Positions 55,279 through 64,000 of a stretch of DNA of 64,000 nucleotides are shown here, piece after piece. The stretch is from Liquidambar formosana. Lineage: Eukaryota > Streptophyta > Magnoliopsida > Saxifragales > Altingiaceae. The position numbers and the translations under genes are program-made. The stretch covers positions 25,753,842 to 25,817,841 of the forward strand of contig CM077829.1 of NCBI GenBank assembly GCA_039720395.1, in the 5' to 3' direction. The notes beneath the pieces were generated by a model. It did not search any database, was not told the origin of the DNA, and saw only the letters and a list, made by a program, of their open reading frames with translations. The first letter of the stretch is position 1. Every line of letters starts with the position of its first letter.

Positions 55279-58000
55279 GTAGAGGGCAAACCTGTGAATA
55301 GGAAAGTATTAGATCAAGCAGTAATGGCACAGGTGGAAATAATAGGGGCATTGGAGCTGTACAGGACACCGTAGGAGCCATCAACCAAGAGGCACAACTA
55401 ACCCAGACAGTTTGATTACCTTGGAGTCCTTTTGTCTACAGCATTCGATAACTTGTCTCGAAAGGGTTGCCTGAAAGCTTTAGAGCCCTAGGCCGTTACC
55501 CAATCTGATTCCATCCTATTGGAGGTAGAATGAATATTGTAACTTCTATCAGAGCATTGGTTATAGGACAAACAATTGCATAAGGCTGAGGCATAAGATT
55601 CAAGACATGATCGATAGTGGTAGGTTACCACGACCAGAGAATACGAGGTATTGAATATGGGCACCAAGGCTACAAGATGAGAAGCTAAGATTCCCAAGTC
55701 GAATCCATTGTTGAGTTTACTCTAGAGCCCGTTTCCGAGTCTGTTTTTGAGTCTATTAAGTCTTGAGTTTGCTTATAAGTCTATCGAGTTCTAACTTTTC
55801 TTTCGAGTCTATCGAGTTTTACAAGTCCAATAAAGTCATAAAAGCCTTTTGATGTGATCCCTTTTATTGATAATGGAATAAAAGCTGACCTTGCTTATTT
55901 TGGTGTGTCTCCTAATAATAAAATCTTTGAAGGCAAAATTCATTTAATCTAGAAAAGATAATGAATGGGGATCAAGAAAGGAAAGTGAATTCCATTAAAA
56001 TTGAAGCTATCTTAATCAATTCGAACATTAATGAAGATTTTAAAGAGATATCAATTGGTTTACACAAAAATAGGCTGATCTTACAACCCTAATGGACTTA
56101 TCAAGAGACACGGGCAATAAACTTGGAAGTTTGCACATTTATCCTTCTCATACTCAAATTTTGAACAATGAAGATCGAAATAAAGAAAGGCCATCATTTT
56201 TGATACCCTTCTCGAAAAAAAATATATAAAGAAAAATCCTTTGCTAACTCCTTTAAGCCTTAATAAGTTTTCTTTCTAACACCTTTGTCAAGGATTGCCC
56301 TCTACACTAGGGGCAAATTTTGGAGAGAGATTTGTTTGAAGCAAGGGCAATGTAAAAGAAAAAAAAAAGAAAGAAAGAAAGAGAAAAGAATAGTAGAGGA
56401 ATTAAAAGAGGATATTTGAAGAGAAAAGCAAAAAAAAAAGGGGGGGGGGAGGAAAGAAAAAAGCAAAGAAAAAATTCAGAGAGTGGATAAGTAATCCTTA
56501 ACAATTAGGAATCCATTGAAATTAACTTTGAGCCTTCAATATCTTTCCTTTCATGAGCCTAGAACCCTAAGCCTATATTATGGTCCGAATGAAAGTCCTC
56601 TCCGATTAATCGAAGTTGTTCGAATTTAGTTGAACTACGTTTGGCTTGACTCCTCTTGGATACGTAGGCAACCTTGCAAAGGTGCAGCCACATCACTTGG
56701 AGTTTGTGCAAAAGTGCATTCATGTCATTTGGAATCCATACAAGGGGCATGAACAAAGAAAATCACATTAGAAGCAATTCAAGAAAGACAAGTTGGGAAG
56801 AGATAGCCCGCTAGGTTGAAAACTCAAAAGGGCGGCCTAGGCAAAAGTTAAGGTATGAAAAGAAAAAGAAGAAGAAAAAAAGAAAGAAAAGAAAATGAGT
56901 GAAGGAGTAAAGCCTACAGATATCATAGCCAGACGTTAAGCAAGGCGATACATACTCTAACCTTTGAGTCAAGGGGCAAGCCCAATTGAATATCCTCACA
57001 TGCCATCAGAATTAACATATGGAATGCCTTTATTAATGAAAGAGTGGACCAAAGTTAGTGGAATTTTATAGAAATAACTAGTACATCATTGATCCTCTTT
57101 GATTAACTAAGAAAAGAAAAATAGAATAATTGTCTTAATGAGATGAAAATTAAAGGGAGACACATTTGAAATAGGTGAGGTCAATATTCGAGTCTATTGT
57201 TTCATCATTCCAAGTCGTACTTGAATTTCTTATTGGTCTTGCTTAAGTCTCTTGTCTACATCCTCGTTCTTGGTTTTCTCTTCTTTACCTTTTCGCATCA
57301 TCGGCAATCTACTCGAAGTATAATCCCAAAGGGCTAAATAATTGGCAGTTGTGTGCATGTTATCCATGTGCATACTTGCGGAAGTAGTTTGAAGGTATGG
57401 TGTTTTGTGCTTCATTTGATATGATGTGTTTGTCTTGAGCTTCATGCACTCACATTCTCATGACCTCTCGAAAGCAAAGTTAGTTCACTGCCATTACTCT
57501 GGGGAATGAATCTCTAACTCGGGGAAAGAAGCTATAACTCCATTCAGTAGTTTCGAGCATATTTAAGCAAATCTGTTGAAATTGAAGACAATGCCAAAGA
57601 AGTGAATGAGTACATGTCCCAATCATACTGGTAATCCTGTTCAGAGGCAATCATTATGAGAAAGAAAAATCAACAATGACCCCACCAAGGCCTCGATTTC
57701 GATTAGACTATGTAGGCAGGGAATGGGCTCTGAATAGTCTACAATGCACGTTGAGTATTGCTTTTGAATTCGAACCTTTGAGTGATACCCTTCTTGCTTC
57801 GAAGGTAGATTCCTTAAGGGAAATCTTTTCTTGATTTTCCCTAGGGGCATTTTTCTTTGGGGATTAGAATGGTCTCTAAAGTGACTTTTTCAGATATGAA
57901 TTCTTTTGGTGATTTGTTGAGTATCTTTAATTGGTCGGAAATGTTTGATTCAACTTCGTTAAAGTTTGATATGTCTTTGGCCTTCGTTAAGGTCCACCCT
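55279..58000 (+). other. Long non-coding interior of the Tat-like element
   Basis: I find no protease, reverse transcriptase or integrase in any frame. GAGTCTATCGAGTT-type repeats lie at 55720-55830 and purine-rich runs at 56355-56475 and 56860-56895. Short open frames here are not recognisable. Confidence 0.6.
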
Positions 58001-58165
58001 CGTTTGGGTCTGAGTACCCTGACTTGATTCTCTTTGGGTCTGAGTACCCTGATTCGATTATCTTTGGGTCCGAATACCCTTATTTGATTTGCTTTGGGTC
58101 TGAATACCCTGGTTTGATTCCCTTTCGGTCCAAGTACCCTGATATGATTTGTTTTGGATTCCGAG
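58001..58165 (+). repeat. 30-bp in-register tandem repeat
   Basis: Units start exactly at 58001, 58031, 58061, 58091, 58121 and 58151, with core TTTGGGTCTGAGTACCCTG. Because 30 is a multiple of three, the open frame 58024-58323 reads a ten-residue repeat FGSEYPDSII. Coding use is doubtful because there is no gag/pol context. Confidence 0.85.
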
Positions 58166-58237
58166 GATTCAGATACGATTTAGAATTGGGTCCGGGCACC
58201 CTAATATGGTCCTTAATCAAGTTTGAGTATCTTAGAA

Positions 58238-58450
58238 GGTGGAATTCAAGTCTGAAGACTTTGAAGTGTTTTCCATCGGATTCAAAAATCTTAAAAAATG
58301 GGATTCAAGCCTACGGATTCTGAAGTGTTTTCCATCGGATATGAGTTTTGAGGACTCTTTTTCAGTGGATGCGAGTTTTGAGGACTCTATTCCATTAAAT
58401 TATGAGTCTTGAGGACTCCTTTTTGGAAATGAGTTTTGAGGACTCTTTAC
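58238..58450 (+). repeat. Second set of short tandem repeats
   Basis: Two copies of GAAGTGTTTTCCATCGGAT at about a 67-bp step are followed by four copies of ATGAGTTTTGAGGACTC at 58341, 58371, 58402 and 58429, a step of about 30 bp. Confidence 0.75.
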
Positions 58451-58459
58451 ATTCTCATT

Positions 58460-58990
58460 TATTCGTGGCCTTCTTCAAGGCCCGCTTCCCTCAAAGCCCG
58501 TATCTTTGGCCTTTTTTAAGGCCCCTATCACTTTGGTCTTCTTCAAGGCCCACCTTCTTCAAGGCCCACATCACTTTGACCTTCTTTAAGGTCCGCCTTC
58601 TTCAAGGCCCACATCACTTTGATCTTCTTCAAAGTCTAGCTTCTTCAAAGCCCACATCACTTTGACCTTCTTCAAGGTCCGATTTCTTCAAGGCCCCTAT
58701 CACTTTGGTCTTCTTCAAGGCCCGCCTTCTTCAAGACCCGTTTTCTTTAAGGCCCACCTTCTTCAAGGCCCACATCACTTTGACCTTCTTCAAGGTTCGC
58801 CTTTTTCAAGGCCACATCACTTTGACCTTCTTCAAGGTCCACCTTCTTGAAGGCCCATATCACTTTGGCCTTTTTCAAGGTCCATCCTTGCTATAGAACT
58901 CGTCCAGATGATTGTAAGCCTTCTTTAAGGTCTATCCTCACTATAGGACTCATTCGTATGACACTTAGGCCTTCTTCAAGGTCAATATTT
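58460..58990 (+). repeat. ~44-bp minisatellite with CTTCTTCAAGGCC core
   Basis: About ten units are made of CACATCACTTTGACC and CTTCTTCAAGGCCC. Variant units lose or gain one CTTCTTCAAGGCCC block. Open frames through it (HHFDLLQG-type) are artefacts of the repeat. Confidence 0.85.
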
Positions 58991-59229
58991 CTCAAAGTCT
59001 GAAGTATTTCTTCTTATTTATCTTCATCACTGCCTGGATGAAGTTTCACTTTGTTACTTTTGAACTACAGTGGGTCTGATCTTCGCAAGGAGTATATAGG
59101 TAAATTAGGTAATTCCTAATCCGACCCTAGCAAATGATATTTTCAAAAACCTTGATTTAGAATCATAAGGCGGTCAAACTGGTGCCGTCTATTAAGTCTT
59201 TCGATGTAACTTCTCGAGTGAGTAACATC

Positions 59230-59244
59230 AAAAGAAGGGGCAAC
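59230..59244 (+). other. Polypurine tract of the Tat-like element
   Basis: AAAAGAAGGGGCAAC lies immediately before the 3' LTR start TGTAGACACC. Confidence 0.8.
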
Positions 59245-62200
59245 TGTAGACACCCCTGTTTTGTACCACCTAATAATTATAAATTGCCTTTTTAATCCCA
59301 ATGATGAGGTTTATTATTCGTCTTGACAAAATGTGAAGTGATTCCAAACGAGCCAATGAAGTCACAGCAAAAATTCTAAGTTTGTAGCCAATTTTCATTC
59401 AGTCCTGCTACGTACGCACCTGTAGTGGGTGCGGACACATTCATGCGTACGCAATCACTTGGGATGCGTACGCACCCTCCTTTTTATGGAAACTCCAAAT
59501 TTAGTAGTTCTTTCTCCCTAAAACTTTTAATTGAAAAGAAGAATCCTATTTCGAATGCAATTACAGTTAGCAACTCGAGAAGGACTTCCAAAACCCCAAG
59601 GATCTCTATATATACACTATTATAATTCTAAAAAAAGGACGAGAACCCTAATCCAAGGAGCCACCATTAACTTCACCCAAAACCCTAAGCTAAGGATTTA
59701 TGCTGTGATTTTGGAGGCTTGCAAGGAGGAACTAAGCGGATTCAAAGGCGCGTAAACCTGAGGGTAACTCTCTATCGATTTCTATTTAGTTTCATGAATT
59801 GTGATTATGTATAATAGAAGTAATATTGGTATAATCATATGCATGCTGGCTGATGTGTTTTATTTATTTATTATGCATGATTTAGAAGAGTAGGGTTATT
59901 AAAGAGTGAAATTCGTCGTAATTCAGCAATAGTTTTCTAAAATCAGCGATCGTATTTTAATAATAACTTTTGACTCTGAAGTCAGAATTGGACGAAATTG
60001 GTCTTCTTAGCAAAATAATTCAATTCTCTACAGCTTTGTATTTCATAAGGTTTGTCCAATTCCAACATTTTCATACCCAAAAACGTGAATTGAAGTTTCT
60101 GCTGTTGCAAAGTGACAAAAATCACTTTTCTTTCTCTTTTTCTCTTTTGTTTATTTGATCTCATTATGCATGATTATGGGTAAAATATAATGTTAGAAGG
60201 CATGCTTAGGATAAATAAGTTGTATAATTATTATATATCTTGCCATAATAGTGGAGTAGGTTGAATCTGAATAAGACCGACTGATTGCCTGTTTATCATT
60301 GTTATTGTCAAACAATGATGTTAACATTGATATGTTAGGCAAACATTCTCTTTCCAGATTTTGTAGTGTTGATATTTGTTTATAGTATTCTATATATCTA
60401 GTTTTAGGGTTAGTTTGTGTTGTTTTCTATTTTCTAGAATCCGGAATATGCCTACAGGTTGCGTACGCATTTAGCATAGTTGCGTACGCACCCCGTTGAG
60501 GCAGACAGTCTTCTGTTCTTTAGGGTTTTCTGCACGATACTAGTTAGGAGGTGTTATCTCTTAATTATTATTGTCTAGAATGCGTATGGGTTATTGAAAC
60601 AGGGCTAACAAAAGCGCAGGTTTAGGAACAATGGTGTGTATGCAACTGGCATAGATGCGTACGCACCACGCTAATTAAGGCAGAAAGCTTGTCTTCTGGT
60701 TGATTCTGTTTGATCCTATTTCATGATTCCTAGGTAATATATTCTGCATATTTCATTATTGCGTGATATAATTGCTGCATGTTTTAGGGTTAATTTTAAT
60801 CAAATATCATTTTAATTATGGCCAATAGTTGTGTGTGGGGGCCGATTTCGATTAGATTGTTAGGATTATGCCCTAGAGCCAATCATAGAGATGATTGTTT
60901 AGGGATTAGGAACAATCATTTGATTTCATTTATATATGTCACATTTGTTATTGATTTAATAAAAAGGCTTATTCTATTATATTTATATGCATCATTTATA
61001 TTTACATAATATGTCCATGGAGTTAGAGTTGAGAATATGAAATTACAAAGGGTTGTAATTTTGAGACTATAAATATATCTCTGTACTAAACTCCTAAATC
61101 ATTCCTAGTTGAAGGTTCACTATGATAGACAGTAATGAACCATATGACTAACACTTGTTACTTGTTAGGTTGACTCTATAGGAGGATAACTAGTCTCGAG
61201 CTATTTGTGTGTAGATACTACAACCAACAAGTGGGTGCCTATTATAAGAATAGGTACACTGAATGTGACCAAAGATATGAGATAAATTGAATGGAGTTTT
61301 AACCTGCCTGTTAGTCAGTTTCTCATTGTTATAGTGGTACAAGTAATCCTTAGACCTGAGACACCATGGTTGCCTTATACATGTAGCTTTAGAAGTTTGA
61401 TAACACTAAGTGCAGATCCTTATAGGGGTCTGTAAGGGTGTTCATTGGGCCTATTGCTATGTGTGTGAAGGCATGTGAGTAATCAACAAGGAATCCATCA
61501 CTCTCAGGAAAAAGAGAGTAAATGTCTCATATAGCATTCATTGAATATAACTCATTAAATCCATAGGCCCATAGTAGAATGAATATGGAAAGGAGTTTCC
61601 ATAAGTTCATTATTGAGTTGATATTAATGAATGAGTATAAAGTAATTGAATTAGGGACTTAACAGACTTCCACGTCCTATTAGTTCAATTAGAGACATTG
61701 TGTTGATGGAAGGATGTAATTGTAACCTATAAACTATAATAGAAGGGTTCCTTGTAAATGACTATTCACCTCATTAAGGACCACACCATGAGCCATATGC
61801 TAGGTGTTACTCATGGTTAGTAGAAGCCCTAATTGATGTAAATGAGTTATAATCAATTAGGGAATTGGAAGGAGTTCCAATTAGATCCTCTAATGGAAAG
61901 AGTTCCGTTGTGCACACCTCGTGCTATCCCTACTACTTGATGATGTGAACGCAATGGGTTACACACTGATCATGCTAAGAGAGCTTGAAAGTCTATGAGA
62001 GAACGGGCATAAGTGAATAAAAGAATTGTTCTTAAGGGGCAAATTTATATGAGATATAAATTAGAGAGGTTAAGTTGCAATTATGTATAATTACAACTTA
62101 ACTCATATGAGGAATAGGATTCCTCACTAGGGCCGGCCCTATTAGTGGGCTATATAAAGCCTCACATGTGATGTGATGACATCACTTGAATCATAATTCA

Positions 62201-62782
62201 CTCTCCCTAAGGACTGGCTGAAATTCCTTAAGGAGGCTCTCTCTCTCTCTCCCTCTTCTCCACCTCTAGCAATACCAAGGAAAAAGAAGGAAAGGACTTC
62301 AAGCTCAAGGTAGGTGTGGATACCATTGGAGGCAGTACACTTGGACTGCTCATTCATGGCTGTCCAGAGTTCAAGCTTGGAGCAAAAAGGAGAAGACAAA
62401 GCTTGGAGCATAAAGGAGAAGACATTAATCAACTGTAAGTAATTCTACCCTCTTTGTAGTTAGGGTTTTTGTTTTGTATTATGCATAATTGGATTCATGG
62501 GATTGGGAATCGTAGGAAAAGTTTTATTCCGCCTTTGTTAGTTTTCCTCCCTATTCGATTCCCAACACGGGCATTGTCAGGTGCCTAACACCTTCCCAAT
62601 GATGTACCTTAGCTCCGAACCCAAATATCTGGTTATGACGAGCTGGACCCTGCTAGGGTTCATTGTTCCCAGATAGTAACTGGGTGGCGACTCCTCTCCG
62701 CGATTAGTCTTTCGAAGCTAGTTGCGTATTCTCGAACCATCGTGGTGGTTAAAATACCTCTTTTTAGGGCGTGGTGCTCACA
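59245..62782 (+). mobile_element. 3' LTR of the Tat-like element, split by a solo LTR
   Basis: The pieces 59245-60857 and 62568-62782 together make about 1828 bp, colinear with the 5' LTR. The break falls at GCCGATTTCGAT. It keeps more intact TGCGTACGCA sites than the 5' LTR. Confidence 0.87.
60858..62567 (+). mobile_element. Ty1/copia solo LTR (1.7 kb) nested in the Tat 3' LTR
   Basis: It runs TGTTAGGATTATGCCC to TTCGATTCCCAACA. It is the same family as the antisense LTR at 13618-15310. A TATA box (TATATAAA, 62151-62158) precedes a CT-rich leader. The flanking bases TAGAT and CGGGC do not match, so no target duplication is visible. Confidence 0.87.
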
Positions 62783-64000
62783 GTCGATCTTTAATAAGAT
62801 TGGGTTTTAAGAAGACGCCACTTTGGGTGAACGCAAACTAGCGCATACTAAATTAGGTGACCACATTCCATCTTGACACTTAAATAATAAGAAGACTAAG
62901 CGTCGCCGACAAAGAAAGTCATCTTTTGCCATCCAAGATTCCAAAGAATCTTGCAGTGTGATCCCATCTCGGATGAAGCGACATATTTTGTTGAATATCA
63001 CTATTGGTGAAGAATTAAAGATTAAGAGTCACACGGTGGTATTTACAAATAAAAAAGATTCTTGTCAAAACATGCTTGAAGATGTGTGTGTGGATAGCCT
63101 TGTAGCTATCGCATTATATATATCAATCAAAGAAATTCCCGAAGAGGAACCTCTGATGGAAGAAGATGTGGTGGATGCTCCAGTAGCATTTGAAGAAGGA
63201 GTCCAATCTAAGTTGATCTTGGTACTCCCAAAGATCTTCGTCCTACTTTCTTAAGTGCTAATATGAGTATAGAAGAACAAAAAGCTTACATAGATCTTTT
63301 ATGTGAGTATAGAGATATTTTTGCTTAGACTTACAAGGAGATGCCGGGTTTAGACCCAAAAGTTACTGTACACCACTTAACAGTGAAGCATGAAGTGTGT
63401 CCCATCAAACAAGCTCAACGTCGATCTCGACCAGAGCTTATCCCACAAATAGAAGTAGAAGTCAACAAACTCATTGAAGCAAGCTTCATTCGTGAAGTAA
63501 AGTATCCTATTTGGATATCAAATATTGTCCTAGTAAGAAAGAAGAATGGGAAGATTCACATCTGTGTTGATTTTTGAGATCTCAACAATGCATGTCCAAA
63601 GGACGATTTTCCATTGTCTTTAACTGAAATCATGGTTAATGCTACTATCGGTCACGAGGTTTTATCATTTATGGATGGTTCGTCTGGATATAATCAAATT
63701 CGAATAGCACCAAAAGATGAGGAGCTTATAGCTTTTCGCACTCCAAAAGGGATTGACTGTTACAAAGTTATGCCTTTTAGGTTGAAGAATACTGCGGACC
63801 ATCTATCAAAGGGCCATGCAAAAGATCTTCGATGACATGCTTCATAAGAATATGGAATGCTATGTCAATGACTTGGTAGTTAAGTCCAAGAAAAGAGGAG
63901 GAGACCATCTCCAACACTTAAGAAAGATTTTTGAGCGACTGCGGTGATATCAACTCAAAATGAATCCTTTAAAGTGTGCCTTCGGGGTGACATCAGGAAA
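62783..64000 (+). pseudogene. Right part of the Tat-type pol gene, with reverse transcriptase (runs off window)
   Basis: This continues the gene cut at 51395. From 62958 it reads RMKRHILLNITIGEE, then AQRRSRPELIPQIEVEVNKL, IWISNIVLVRKKNGKIHICV, LNNACPKDDFPLSLTEIM, DGSSGYNQI and FRTPKGIDCYKVMPF, the Ty3/gypsy Tat reverse transcriptase. Defects are stop codons at 63328 and 63577, a frameshift near 63800, and YVND in place of the catalytic YVDD near 63870. The 3' end lies beyond the window. Confidence 0.87.

Larger units (their letters stand above)
51396..62782 (+). mobile_element. Gag-only Tat/Ogre-like LTR retrotransposon, 11.4 kb
   Basis: LTRs of 1821 bp (51396-53216) and about 1828 bp (59245-62782 less a nested solo LTR) start TGTAGACACC and end GGTGCTCA(C/T)A. 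The flanks ATCGA (51391-51395) and GTCGA (62783-62787) match at 4 of 5 bases. The primer site TGGCGACTCTGCTGGGGA resembles the tRNA-Arg-type site of Ogre/Tat elements. The interior has gag but no protease, reverse transcriptase or integrase, so it is non-autonomous. It is inserted in the pol of a related element. Confidence 0.88.

Noticed and set aside
58001..58165. CRISPR-like array
   Set aside because: These are contiguous 30-bp tandem units with no unique spacers, inside a plant retroelement.
58402..58896. Overlapping frames with HHFDLLQG-type repeats
   Set aside because: They are open in several frames at once because of the minisatellite. No start context or conserved protein.

Overview
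The window is nuclear DNA from a flowering plant, most likely a repeat-rich eudicot. It has spliced genes with GT-AG introns, a plant-specific calcium-dependent protein kinase (CDPK), a plant tRNA-Gly, Ty1/copia and Ty3/gypsy retrotransposons primed by plant tRNAs, LINEs, a SINE and MITEs. The species cannot be fixed from the sequence. Host coding sequence is a few percent of the window; most of the rest is transposons at different stages of decay, often nested.

Region 1 (1-12.4 kb) holds a CPK3-type CDPK gene on the minus strand. Five exons (12150 down to 2596) give 429 codons: myristoylation/palmitoylation N-terminus, kinase domain, autoinhibitory junction and EF-hand 1. Exons for EF-hands 2-4 do not occur between 2595 and the left edge, where there is a non-autonomous DNA transposon and the end of a chromovirus, so the gene continues off-window or has lost its 3' end. 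Intron 1 is about 6.7 kb because a gag-only LTR element (4919-9634, 5-bp target duplication) landed in it and was itself hit by a Mutator-like element and two LINE fragments.

Region 2 (12.4-27.6 kb) is retrotransposon territory: an antisense Ty1/copia remnant with a 1.7-kb LTR, a SIRE-like Ty1/copia element with decayed gag-pol and an extra env-position ORF, then a compact TRIM-like element with a perfect initiator-Met primer site.

Region 3 (27.6-44.1 kb) is the most gene-like stretch after CPK3: an intact tRNA-Gly(UCC), small MITEs, and an intron-containing pseudogene of organellar (probably mitochondrial) ribosomal protein uL22 with a frameshift and an internal deletion patched by LINE-like filler. 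A Mutator-like element with a nested hAT MITE sits upstream of it. A diverged copy of the tRNA-Gly region is at 43.95-44.12 kb and resumes near 48.65 kb.

Region 4 (44.1-64 kb) is nested retroelements: a Tat-type solo LTR carrying a copia solo LTR, an antisense chromovirus-like element, and an 11.4-kb gag-only Tat/Ogre-like element inserted into the pol gene of another Tat element whose reverse transcriptase runs off the right edge. No prokaryotic-type system is present. The most unusual signals are regularly spaced palindromic arrays in LTRs, a shared TGCGTACGCA palindrome in LTRs of unrelated elements, 30-bp in-register repeats in the Tat element, and the filler-repaired uL22 pseudogene.
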